Shown piece after piece: positions 42,271 to 50,417 of a stretch of DNA of 64,000 nt. The notes under the pieces are model-generated. The model made no database searches. It was given only the letters and a program-made list of their open reading frames with translations, and was not told the DNA's origin. The DNA lies in NCBI GenBank assembly GCA_910577405.1, contig CAJTMG010000003.1, forward strand, positions 11,696-75,695, given 5' to 3'. Position 1 is the first letter of the stretch, and each line of letters starts with the position of its first letter. Made by a program: the position numbers and the translations under genes. The stretch comes from an uncultured Oscillibacter sp. (lineage in GTDB: Bacteria > Bacillota > Clostridia > Oscillospirales > Oscillospiraceae).

Positions 42271-43599
42271 TCAATAGGTCACCAGATAACGCGACAGCTC
42301 CCATTGAGACACCTGCGCCCTGTATTCCTCCCATTCCCGCCGCTTTCCTTCCGTGTACTGCCGGGTCACGTGTTCCCCCAGGGCCTCTGTAATCACCGGG
42401 TCCCCTTCCAGGGTGCAGAGGGCGCCGGCGAGATTCACGGGCAGATTGGTGATATTCCGGGCGGCCCGATCAGCGTCGCTCATGGCATAGATATTCTCTG
42501 TCACCTCCGGCGGCGGGGTCAGGCCATGCTCAATCCCGTCCAGACCCGCCGCGAGACAGGCCGCAAAGACCAGGTAGGGATTGCACGCCGGGTCCGGATT
42601 CCGCAGCTCTACCCGGGTACCCTGACCTCTGGGCGCGGGAATGCGGATCAGCGAGGAACGGTTGGAGGAGGACCAGGCCAGATAGCAGGGGGCTTCGTAG
42701 CCGGTCAGGAGGCGCTTGTAGGAGTTCACCAGGGGATTCGTCAGGGCGCAGAAGCCGCGGGCATGGGCAAGCAGTCCCGCCATAAACTGCCGCGCCAGTT
42801 CCGAAAGCTGCCCGGGAGCGTTTTCGTCAAAGAAGACATTCCGCCCGTTCCGGAAAAGGGACATATTCACGTGCATCCCGCTGCCGGCCGTTCCGCTGAC
42901 GGGCTTGGGCATAAAGGTTGCGTGCAGGCCGTTCTTCTGGGCCAGCGTCTTCACCGCCAGCTTGAAGGTCATGATATTATCCGCAGCCTGAAGCGCGTCC
43001 ACATACTTCAGATCAATCTCATGCTGTCCCGGGGCAAGCTCGTGATGGCTGGCCTCAATCTGCATCCCCATTTCCTCCAAAGACAGGCAGACCTCCCGCC
43101 GGGTGGACTCGCCGTGGTCCAGGGGTCCCAAATCAAAATAGCCCGCTTCGTCGGAGGTCTCCGTGGTAGGCCGGCCCCGTTCGTCGGTCTGGAAGAGGAA
43201 AAACTCCAGCTCCGGGCCGATGTTGAACGTGTAGCCCAGACGTTCCGCCCGCAGGAGGGTGCGTTTCAGGACATTCCGGGGGTCGCCCATAAAGGACGCG
43301 CCGTCGGGATTGTGTACATCGCAGATCAGCCGGGCCACCTTTCCGTATTGTGGCCGCCAGGGAAGCACGGCAAAGGTGTCCAGGTCCGGCCAGAGGTATT
43401 GGTCCGACTCTTGTATGCGTACATAGCCCTCGATGGAGCTTCCGTCCAGCATAATCTCGTTGTTCACTGCCCGCTCAATCTGGGACGCCGTTACCGCCAC
43501 ATTCTTCAGCTGACCGAAAATGTCTGTAAACTGCATCCGGATAAACTGCACGTCTTCCTCCCGGACCATGCGGAAAACGTCTTCTTTTGCATAACTCAT
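42271..43599 (-). CDS. glnA: Glutamine synthetase type I
   Basis: The 442-residue enzyme shows the GS signatures: FTDIFGQLKNV, LDGSSIEGY, the metal-binding FNIGPELEFFLF, HHELAPGQHEIDLKY, the ATP-site K-P-x6-G-S-G-M-H (KPVSGTAGSGMHVN) and the NRSSLIRIPAPRG loop. Length and the absence of an obvious adenylylation tyrosine motif place it in the GSI-alpha group of Firmicutes. It makes glutamine from glutamate and ammonia. It is the promoter-proximal gene of glnA-ANTAR-(small ORF)-gltB-gltD. Confidence 0.96.
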   Translation of the reverse strand: MSYAKEDVFRMVREEDVQFIRMQFTDIFGQLKNVAVTASQIERAVNNEIMLDGSSIEGYVRIQESDQYLWPDLDTFAVLPWRPQYGKVARLICDVHNPDGASFMGDPRNVLKRTLLRAERLGYTFNIGPELEFFLFQTDERGRPTTETSDEAGYFDLGPLDHGESTRREVCLSLEEMGMQIEASHHELAPGQHEIDLKYVDALQAADNIMTFKLAVKTLAQKNGLHATFMPKPVSGTAGSGMHVNMSLFRNGRNVFFDENAPGQLSELARQFMAGLLAHARGFCALTNPLVNSYKRLLTGYEAPCYLAWSSSNRSSLIRIPAPRGQGTRVELRNPDPACNPYLVFAACLAAGLDGIEHGLTPPPEVTENIYAMSDADRAARNITNLPVNLAGALCTLEGDPVITEALGEHVTRQYTEGKRREWEEYRAQVSQWELSRYLVTY

Positions 43600-43735
43600 T
43601 CGCCGAACCTGCCTTTCTTATGCCGTCCGTTTTGCTGCAAAATAAAAAATGAGCGCAAACAACCCCGGAGGGGGCGCCTTTGCTCTCTCTGCTCTTCATG
43701 ATACGACGAAAAAAACCGCCCTGTCAACGCTTTTG
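43600..43735 (-). promoter_or_regulatory. glnA promoter and leader with an intrinsic terminator hairpin
   Basis: On the minus strand TTGACA is followed after 18 bases by TATCAT (about 43725-43696), then an untranslated leader of roughly 85 bases. Inside it GAGCAAA ... CCCC-ctcc-GGGG ... TTTGCGCTC forms a GC-rich hairpin (about 43650-43684) followed by ATTTTTTATTTT, an intrinsic terminator placed before the start codon. The leader also contains AGAGCAGAGAGAGC just upstream, which could form part of an alternative antiterminator. With an ANTAR gene in the same operon this reads as attenuation control. Confidence 0.7.
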
Positions 43736-43902
43736 CGGCGTTTCGGACGGCTTTTCCTTCGATTTTGGGGACTTCTCCAAAAGGCTATCCGGGCAGAAAA
43801 ACCCCTTTGTGCATTTTTGCCCGTCTCAGCCGCACGTTTGTATTCCGTGGGCGGTCATTCCCTTTTCTGACGGCTGGCCGGAAACAAAAAATCCCCGGGC
43901 GG
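43736..43902. other. Intergenic region between glnA leader and spoVAD
   Basis: No gene is supported here. The strand is Phe/Pro-codon-like and GC-mixed. A CCCCGGGCGG stretch near 43894 directly follows the spoVAD stop. No clear terminator with a T-tract is visible for spoVAD. Confidence 0.4.
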
Positions 43903-44919
43903 TCACCTCTGGGCGGACAAAAGCACCGCGTGGCAGATGGACGGAATGGATTCCCCCTGAAAGCTGGACGTGGGCGACAGCAAGGCTCCAGTGGGTGCAA
44001 AGAGAATCTTTTTCCACTTCCCCGAACGCATTCCGGAGAGCAGGTAGCCGTTCAGCACCGACGCCGAACAGCCGCAGCCGGAACCGCCCGCGTGCATATC
44101 CTGCTTTTCCCGGTCGTAAATCAGCAGCCCGCAGTCCTGGAAGTTCGGGCCCATGTCTATGCCGTCCTTTGTGAAGAAATCCCGTACAATGCCGTGACCC
44201 AGTTCCCCAAGGTCGCCGGTAACCACCAGATCATAATCCTGAGGCTTGGTGCCGGTATCCTGAAAGAAGGCGGACAGCGTGTCGTAGGCGGCAACGGCCA
44301 TGGCAGCGCCCATATTGTTCGCGTCGGAAATGCCCTGGTCGATGATTCTGCCGCAGGTGACATGGGTGATATACGGGCCCGGTCCCTCGCTGGCCAGAAT
44401 GGTGCATCCGGCGGCGGTTGCGGTCCATTGGGCGGTGGGTGTGCGCTGGCTTCCGTAGGGCACCGGCATACGGTACTGGCGTTCGGCGGTGCAGAAGTGG
44501 GAGGAGGTCATCGCCGCGGCTCTCCGGGCAAACCCGCCGTCAATCAGCATCGCCGCCAATGCCAGGGATTCCCCCATGGTGGAACAGGCGCCGTAAAGCC
44601 CAAAGAACGGTATCCCGAAATCCCGTATACTGAACGCAGAACCAATGCACTGATTCAGCAGGTCCCCGGCAAGAATAAAATCCAGGTCGCCGGTCTTCAG
44701 CCGGGCACGGTCCAACGCACGGGAAAGCGCCTTTTTCTGCATCGCCGACTCCGCTTTCTCCCAGGTCTTCTCGCCAAAAAAGGAATCCTCGCTGATTTCG
44801 TCGAAGGTATCCCCTAAAGGCCCTTCTCCTTCCATCTTTCCTCCGATGTTGGCGTATGCGATTACCGACGGCGGCGCGGATAAAGCCACGGTACGCCGTC
44901 CTACTCGTTTGCTGCTCAT
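43903..44919 (-). CDS. spoVAD: Stage V sporulation protein AD
   Basis: The 338-residue thiolase-fold protein has the SpoVAD pattern: PPSVIAYANIGGKMEGEGPLG-type N-terminus (named by its ends), DEISEDSFFGEKTWEKAE, GLYGACSTMGESLAL, TSSHFCTAERQYRMPVPYG and HAGGSGCGCSA. SpoVAD helps move dipicolinic acid into the forespore. In most spore formers it lies between spoVAC and spoVAE; here neither neighbour is present, so the operon is split in this genome. It is good evidence that the organism belongs to an endospore-forming lineage. Confidence 0.93.
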   Translation of the reverse strand: MSSKRVGRRTVALSAPPSVIAYANIGGKMEGEGPLGDTFDEISEDSFFGEKTWEKAESAMQKKALSRALDRARLKTGDLDFILAGDLLNQCIGSAFSIRDFGIPFFGLYGACSTMGESLALAAMLIDGGFARRAAAMTSSHFCTAERQYRMPVPYGSQRTPTAQWTATAAGCTILASEGPGPYITHVTCGRIIDQGISDANNMGAAMAVAAYDTLSAFFQDTGTKPQDYDLVVTGDLGELGHGIVRDFFTKDGIDMGPNFQDCGLLIYDREKQDMHAGGSGCGCSASVLNGYLLSGMRSGKWKKILFAPTGALLSPTSSFQGESIPSICHAVLLSAQR

Positions 44920-45002
44920 TATCTGCTACCTCTTTTGCTTGGCGTTTTCCTCAGTTTCCCCCAATCCCTCCCTTTTATGCTTTCCATTGGCCCTTTCAGA
45001 TA

Positions 45003-45046
45003 CAAAAACGGCGGCAAGGACTGTCTCTTCCTCACCGCCGCCGATT
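45003..45046 (-). terminator. Terminator downstream of the lspA-like gene
   Basis: On the minus strand GGCGGC pairs with GCCGCC over a loop of about 24 bases, followed by GTTTTTG. It lies 56 bases after the lspA-like stop. Confidence 0.6.
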
Positions 45047-45101
45047 GAGCCGGTTTTACTGCCGCCGCGGAACGCTCCTTCACGGCAATGCGTCGTATTC
45101 C

Positions 45102-45572
45102 TTATTTTCTGCCTGGAGCGCAGTGCAAGTCATGTCCTTTCCGGCTGCAATCCTTTTCTGTCCCGGCTGCCAGCAGAACGCTGCCGGTGAGAATGGCAAA
45201 ATCGGCCAGATTGAAAACGTATCGTTTCAGGATGCCGGGGGCCTTCGGGAACTGCACATAATCCAGAACGCGTCCGTGGAGCTGGCGTTCCAGAAGATTG
45301 CTCAGCCCGCCGCCCAGAAGCAGTCCCGCGGCGGCTGAATCCTTACGCCGGGCCAGGAGCATCCCGCAGAGGGCCCCCATTGCCGCGGAGGACGCTATGT
45401 TCAGCAGTCTTTTCGGAACCGGCGCTCCAAAGCACGCGCCCTCGTTCCAGAGACTTCTCAGCCGGACCCGTCCCTGACAAAATTCCTCGTCGCGGCGGCT
45501 GGTCCGGTCCAGATACCAGCGCGTGACGGTGCATCCCGCAAAGGCAGTTAAGGCTGTCATGATGGTTCGCAT
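45102..45572 (-). CDS. Signal peptidase II-like protein (LspA family), divergent
   Basis: The 156-residue membrane protein keeps the LspA landmarks in weakened form: N-E-G-A-C-F-G for the NxGxAFG motif, GGLSNLLERQLHGRVLDYVQF (named by its ends) with the first catalytic Asp in VLDY, and the second in F-N-L-A-D-F-A-I. The canonical IDR is replaced by LER, so substrate handling may differ. LspA removes signal peptides from prolipoproteins. The gene follows the GTPase-nuclease fusion by only 1 base, and is probably a second, specialised copy. Activity is plausible because both Asp residues are present. Confidence 0.75.
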   Translation of the reverse strand: MRTIMTALTAFAGCTVTRWYLDRTSRRDEEFCQGRVRLRSLWNEGACFGAPVPKRLLNIASSAAMGALCGMLLARRKDSAAAGLLLGGGLSNLLERQLHGRVLDYVQFPKAPGILKRYVFNLADFAILTGSVLLAAGTEKDCSRKGHDLHCAPGRK

Positions 45573-45573
45573 A

Positions 45574-48222
45574 TCAAAGCTTCTCCTTTTGTTCCGCCCG
45601 CGCCAGAGCTTTCCTGATGGCTCCGGTATTGCGGGAACGGCTGTTGTTTTTCGTCAGGACGCCGGCAATCTGGCCCTGCACCTGCTCGATCTCCTCCCGG
45701 AATCCGGACGCCGATTCCCGCAGCGCGCCGTGACCCAGAATAATGAGCTGTTCCGGCCCGTCGGAGGTGGCTACACGCACCCGATGGTCCCGGCCAATCT
45801 CATAGGTGGCGCGTTCAATGTAAGCATCGGCGGTTTCGGCTTCTTTGGTGTAAACGACGTAGATATTATGGTACTTCTCTACAGATCCCTGCCCGCCCTG
45901 GACCTTGTAGGCGTCGAACACCGCGATGACCACGCATTTTTTCCAGCCCTGATAGTTGCACAGCAAATCACAGAGAGCTTTCCGGGCGGCGTCCAGATTC
46001 TCGCGGGCAATGGCTTTCAGCTCGTCCCAGGCGAAAATCAGGTTATAGCCGTCCACCAGGAGATATTCCGGCCCGCTCTTCCGCTTCGGGACGGTCCGCT
46101 GCGGCGCGTCGGCGTCTGATACCGGGCGGCGGGGCGGCTTGGGGGGCAGGAATTCCCGGCGCTTCACCGGTCCGTACGTGCGCTCGAAAATGGCCTGCAA
46201 TTCCTTATCCTGCTGTAGTGTCCCGGCGTAGGCTTCGGACCTTCGGGCGGGTTCCGGGACGGCTTCCGGTTCGGGTTTGTCCAGCCGCAGGAGGGGCAGA
46301 TGGGCCTGGGCGGGCACGTCGGACCATTTGACAGTGTACCCCGCCCCGTGGCCGCAGAAGACGGAATCCGGCGTGTTTTCCAGGTCCCGTTCCGGGTCGT
46401 AGCCGATGGCAGCTCTGACGGCCTCCGGGTCACCGTAGCGCCGGAAGCCCGCCGGCCGTAAGGTCAGCCGTCCGCGGCCCTTGGTGTACGCCGCCACCTC
46501 CCTGGCATAGTCCCCCATTGCCGCAACGGGCGCGCCGCCGGTCAGAACCGCTTCCTCGCCGTCGTTTTCCGGTGGGTTCGTCTCCCCGCCCATGCGCTGA
46601 ATATCCCCTGCCGCCCTTCCAAGCTGTGCCGCCGGAAGCTCCAGCCGGAATTCATACCAGGGTTCCAGCAGCACGCTTTCCGCCGACATCAGGCCCTGAC
46701 GAAGAGCGCGGTAGGTGGCCTGACGGAAGTCGCCGCCCTCGGTATGCTTTTCGTGGGCCCGGCCTGAGATCAGCGTAACGCGCATATCTGTAATGGGCGA
46801 GCCGGTCAATACGCCGACGTGGGTCTTCTCCCAAAGATGCGTGAGAATCAGACGCTGCCAATGGCCGTCCAGCAGGTCCTCCGGGCAGGCCGTGCCGCAG
46901 CGCAGGCCGCTTCCACGGGGCAGGGGTTCCAGAAGCAAATGCACCTCCGCATAGTGCCGCAGCGGTTCGAAATGCCCTACCCCCTCCACCGGTCCGGCGA
47001 TTGTCTCCCGATACACTACCCGGCCCGCGCCAAAGTCCGCCGTCATGCCGAAACGCTCCAGAAGCCGCCGCCGTAAAATCTCTATCTGTACCTCCCCCAT
47101 CAGCTGGATGCGGATTTCTTTGGCCGCCTCATTCCAGACCACGTGCAGCTGTGGGTCTTCCTCTTCCAACAGCCGCAGGTTTTGCAGCGCGGAGGCTGGG
47201 TCCAGGTCCGTCTCCACCCGGTAGGCCAGCACGGGTTCCAGTACCGGCACGGTCCAGGGGGATTCAAAGCCCAGGCCCTGCCCGGGAACGGTTCGGCTGA
47301 GCCCTGTTACGGCCGCGACAGATCCGGCAGGGGCTTCGTCCACGACACGGAATTTCGCGCCGGAGTAGATTCTCAGCTGGTCTGCTTTTTCCTCCCAGAC
47401 CTGTTCCTCCGCCACGCCGGGCCGACGGTTTGTCAAAGGCGTTTTGACCTTGAGGGACCCGCCGGTGACCTTCAGATAGGTGAGCCGCGCGCCTCGGGGG
47501 TCCCGGGACACCTTGAACACCCGCGCGCCGAATTCATTGGGGTATACGGGCTGCGGGGCGAAGCGTTCCAGGGCTGTCAAAAAATCCTCCACGCCGTCAA
47601 GACGCAGGGCGGAGCCGAAAAAGCAGGGGAAGAGCTTCCGGCGGGCGATCAGGTCTGTCAGGGCGGCGTCGGAGACCTCCCCCGTTTCCAGGTAGGCCTC
47701 CAGAAGCCCCTCGTCGCACATGGCCGCTTCCTCCGCAAGGGCTTCACGGGAAAGGGAGAAATCTACACAGCCGCCGTCCAAACGGGTTTTCAGCTCGGAC
47801 ATACGGGCTTCCCGGTCCGCGCCCGCAAGGTCCATCTTGTTCACGAACAGGAATACCGGCACGCCGTAGCCCTCCAGAAGCCGCCAGAGGGTCCGGGTAT
47901 GGGCCTGCACGCCGTCGCTTCCGCTGATGACCAGAATCGCGCAGTCCAACACCTGTAATACCCGTTCGGCTTCCGCGGAGAAGTCCACGTGTCCGGGAGT
48001 GTCCAGCAAAGTCAGAGACAGACTGCCCGTTTGCAGTTCCGCCTGTTTGGAGAAGATTGTGATTCCCCGCTCCCGTTCCATGGCGTCCGTGTCCAGAAAG
48101 GCGTTCTTATGGTCTACGCGCCCTACCTGTCGGATTGCCCCGCCGTAATACAGCAGCGCTTCCGAGAGGGTCGTCTTTCCCGCGTCTACATGGGCCAGTA
48201 TACCCGTTACCAATCGCTTCAA
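45574..48222 (-). CDS. TetM-like ribosomal-protection GTPase fused to a Rae1/YacP-type NYN endonuclease
   Basis: In this 882-residue protein residues 1 to about 640 are an EF-G paralogue of the TetM/TetO class: G1 A-H-V-D-A-G-K-T, G3 D-T-P-G-H-V-D-F and G4 N-K-M-D, then domains II-V. A linker rich in Pro and charged residues (about 640-718) leads to an NYN domain (719-860) closely following Bacillus YacP/Rae1: LLVDGYNLIFAWDELK, VFDAYKVQG, EAETADAYIE and a VATSDGPEQLIILGHGALR end, with the acidic residues retained. TetM-type factors enter the ribosomal A site; Rae1 cuts mRNA there. The fusion suggests GTP-driven delivery of a nuclease to stalled ribosomes. Tetracycline resistance is the alternative reading. 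Confidence 0.88.
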   Translation of the reverse strand: MKRLVTGILAHVDAGKTTLSEALLYYGGAIRQVGRVDHKNAFLDTDAMERERGITIFSKQAELQTGSLSLTLLDTPGHVDFSAEAERVLQVLDCAILVISGSDGVQAHTRTLWRLLEGYGVPVFLFVNKMDLAGADREARMSELKTRLDGGCVDFSLSREALAEEAAMCDEGLLEAYLETGEVSDAALTDLIARRKLFPCFFGSALRLDGVEDFLTALERFAPQPVYPNEFGARVFKVSRDPRGARLTYLKVTGGSLKVKTPLTNRRPGVAEEQVWEEKADQLRIYSGAKFRVVDEAPAGSVAAVTGLSRTVPGQGLGFESPWTVPVLEPVLAYRVETDLDPASALQNLRLLEEEDPQLHVVWNEAAKEIRIQLMGEVQIEILRRRLLERFGMTADFGAGRVVYRETIAGPVEGVGHFEPLRHYAEVHLLLEPLPRGSGLRCGTACPEDLLDGHWQRLILTHLWEKTHVGVLTGSPITDMRVTLISGRAHEKHTEGGDFRQATYRALRQGLMSAESVLLEPWYEFRLELPAAQLGRAAGDIQRMGGETNPPENDGEEAVLTGGAPVAAMGDYAREVAAYTKGRGRLTLRPAGFRRYGDPEAVRAAIGYDPERDLENTPDSVFCGHGAGYTVKWSDVPAQAHLPLLRLDKPEPEAVPEPARRSEAYAGTLQQDKELQAIFERTYGPVKRREFLPPKPPRRPVSDADAPQRTVPKRKSGPEYLLVDGYNLIFAWDELKAIARENLDAARKALCDLLCNYQGWKKCVVIAVFDAYKVQGGQGSVEKYHNIYVVYTKEAETADAYIERATYEIGRDHRVRVATSDGPEQLIILGHGALRESASGFREEIEQVQGQIAGVLTKNNSRSRNTGAIRKALARAEQKEKL

Positions 48223-48258
48223 ATCCTCACTTCTTTCGTTCTTTTTTCGCGGCGGGCT

Positions 48259-48981
48259 TTAATGGAACATCAGCCGCAGGATTCCATACACCACCGGCTG
48301 ATGGAGCATATAGACCAGCAGGGAATGCCGCCCGAGGAAAGAAACCAGCGGTCTTGCCCGGCCCTCCTGTACGTCCTCCGGTTTCAGGCGGTAGAGAAAC
48401 CAGCCCGTCAGGAAGAGGAAAAACCAGGGCAGAAGGGGGAAATAATCCGTGGAGAAGAAGCCGTCTGGAGGAAAGCCCAGGCAGGCGGTGAACAGATTCC
48501 GATACAACCCGGCGGGCAGGGGCAGAATCCGCAGGCCCTCAAAGCCCAGCCAGCCGGAATGAACGTCCCGCAGTATCAGAAAGGCTGCAAAGCTGACGCA
48601 CAGTCCCAATCTTGCCGGAACCCGACGCAGCAGCGGCTCCAACGGCACCAGCAGCATGGAGGACGCGCCCAAAAGAGACAGTACGCCCCAGAAAACCAGA
48701 TTGGACGGCATAAAGGCCCAGGTCACGCCGGTAATCGCCGCCCCGCAGAGAAAGACCGTCAGGCCCCGCCGAAGCTGCCGCCGCCCCAACGACCAGCAGA
48801 AGCCGGAGAGCAGAAGAAACGTCCAGCAAATGCTCTGCTGCCAGACATGGGCCCCGAAGCTGTGATACCAGGGCCAGTCCAGGCCGAAGAGATACACCAG
48901 GTCCCAGGACGCGTGGTAGGCGATCATACTCACCAGCGCCCAGCCCCGGATTGCGTCCAGCCTTGCACTGCGCGTCTTCAT
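48259..48981 (-). CDS. HGSNAT-like membrane acyltransferase family protein (DUF1624)
   Basis: The 240-residue protein has about seven membrane helices, starts RLDAIRGWALVSMIAYHASWD and ends with LGRHSLLVYMLHQPVVYGILR, both typical of heparan-alpha-glucosaminide N-acetyltransferase-like proteins. The His in YHASWD is the likely acetyl-carrying residue, which would move acetyl groups across the membrane onto an external sugar. Its start overlaps the stop of the upstream PLP lyase gene (ATGA). Confidence 0.85.
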   Translation of the reverse strand: MKTRSARLDAIRGWALVSMIAYHASWDLVYLFGLDWPWYHSFGAHVWQQSICWTFLLLSGFCWSLGRRQLRRGLTVFLCGAAITGVTWAFMPSNLVFWGVLSLLGASSMLLVPLEPLLRRVPARLGLCVSFAAFLILRDVHSGWLGFEGLRILPLPAGLYRNLFTACLGFPPDGFFSTDYFPLLPWFFLFLTGWFLYRLKPEDVQEGRARPLVSFLGRHSLLVYMLHQPVVYGILRLMFH

Positions 48982-50264
48982 TCCGGCAGTACCACCAGAC
49001 CCGCCTCCAGGAGCTTTTGCAGGCTCATCAAAATACCAATCTTCGCGTGCTGCCAGGTCAGGCCCCCTTGGAAATAGACCGCGTAGGGTTCCCGGATTGG
49101 CCCGTCCGCCGAAAGCTCGATGGAACTGCCCTGCACGAACGCTCCCGCCGCCATAATCACCTCGCTGTCATAGCCCGGCATGGCCCAGGGTTCCGGCGTC
49201 ACGTAGCTGTCCACCGGCGCGGCGGCCTGAATCCCCTTGCAGAATGCGACCATGGCTTCCCGGCTGCCCAGGGTCACTGCCTGTATGATGTCGAAACGGG
49301 GTTCTGTGGCATTGGGCACGCAGGCAAACCCTAATTTCTCATACAGATTCGCGGCAAATACCGCGCCCTTCAAGGCCCCTGCTGTCACCGTAGGCGCAAG
49401 GAACAGGCCCTGATACAAGGCGGGCATCAGGCCAAGGTTCGCGCCCACCTCCTGCCCCAGGCCCGGCGCGGAAAGACGGCAGGCGCACCGGTCCACGCAT
49501 TCCTGTGTCCCGCAGATGTAGCCGCCGATGGGAGCCAGCCCGCCGCCGGGGTTTTTGATCAGACTGCCAACGACCATATCCGCCCCGAAATCCGACGGCT
49601 CCACGGTGTCCACAAATTCGCCGTAGCAGTTGTCCACCATCACTTTTACGTCCGGCTTGATGGTCTTGCAAAAGCTTATCAGTTCGCCGATCTGGGCCGG
49701 TGAGAAGGTGGGCCGGGTGGCGTAGCCCTTGGAGCGCTGGATGGTAATGAGCTTCGTCCGGTCGTTGATGGCGTTCCGGACAGCGTCATAGTCAAAAGAA
49801 CCGTCCGGGAGCAAATCGGCCTGGGCGTAGCTGACCCCGTATTCCCGCAGGGAGCATTTGCTGTCCCGGATGCCAATGACCTCTTCCAGGGTGTCGTAGG
49901 GCGCGCCGACGGGAGACAGCAGCTCGTCCCCAGGCAGGAGGTTCGCCGACAACGCCACCGCCAGGGCATGGGTGCCGCAGGTGATTTGGGGACGTACCAG
50001 GGCGGCTTCGGTATGGAACACGGACGCATAGACCCGTTCCAGATTGTCCCGGCCGCCGTCGTTGTAGCCGTAGCCGGTGGTGGCCGCGAAATGGGTGGCG
50101 TTGACCCGGTGTTCCTGCATCGCCGCCAGAACCTTCGCCTGATTGTATTCCGCCGTTTGGTCTATGGCTTCAAACCGCGCCCGCAGTCCGGACAGTATTT
50201 TTTCGCCGTATTCATAAACCTCCGGGCTGACGCCAATTTTCTGATAGATTTCCTGTAGTTCCAT
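48978..50264 (-). CDS. Methionine gamma-lyase family protein (aluminium resistance protein type)
   Basis: The start is the ATG at 50264 with AGAGAGGG upstream, giving 428 residues. It is a fold-type I PLP enzyme of the YnbB family, with HFAATTGYGYNDGGRD, QITCGTHALAVAL, the MVDNCYGEF aspartate and the PLP lysine in VGSLIKNPGGG. Members are annotated as methionine gamma-lyase-like or aluminium resistance proteins; the in vivo substrate is uncertain. It is coupled to the acyltransferase gene downstream. The first 13 codons of the longer frame lack a ribosome site. Confidence 0.88.
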   Translation of the reverse strand: MELQEIYQKIGVSPEVYEYGEKILSGLRARFEAIDQTAEYNQAKVLAAMQEHRVNATHFAATTGYGYNDGGRDNLERVYASVFHTEAALVRPQITCGTHALAVALSANLLPGDELLSPVGAPYDTLEEVIGIRDSKCSLREYGVSYAQADLLPDGSFDYDAVRNAINDRTKLITIQRSKGYATRPTFSPAQIGELISFCKTIKPDVKVMVDNCYGEFVDTVEPSDFGADMVVGSLIKNPGGGLAPIGGYICGTQECVDRCACRLSAPGLGQEVGANLGLMPALYQGLFLAPTVTAGALKGAVFAANLYEKLGFACVPNATEPRFDIIQAVTLGSREAMVAFCKGIQAAAPVDSYVTPEPWAMPGYDSEVIMAAGAFVQGSSIELSADGPIREPYAVYFQGGLTWQHAKIGILMSLQKLLEAGLVVLPE

Positions 50265-50361
50265 GGAAATTCCCTCTCTTTGCTCTGCGCCTCCGACGGT
50301 CAAGAACAGGGAGGCGTTTTCTGCACATTATAACACATTTTGCGGAAGAAAACAGCCCCTA

Positions 50362-50398
50362 AGAAAAAGAAAACCGACTCCCGAAGGAACCGGTTTTC
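50362..50398 (-). terminator. Terminator of the sigma factor/DUF4179 operon
   Basis: On the minus strand AAAACCG pairs with CGGTTTT across a GC-containing 14-base loop, followed by CTTTTTCTT. It starts 20 bases after the DUF4179 stop. Confidence 0.8.
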
Positions 50399-50417
50399 CG
50401 TTAGAGTGCCTATAGGG

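Noticed and set aside
42076..43701. 541-codon plus-strand frame
   Set aside because: Antisense to glnA and the ANTAR gene, both supported by motifs; its translation has no recognisable domain.
45574..48222. Acquired tetracycline resistance gene
   Set aside because: Composition matches the neighbours, no mobile element flanks it, and the fused nuclease domain is absent from classical tet(M)-type genes. A resistance role remains possible but is not the best reading.
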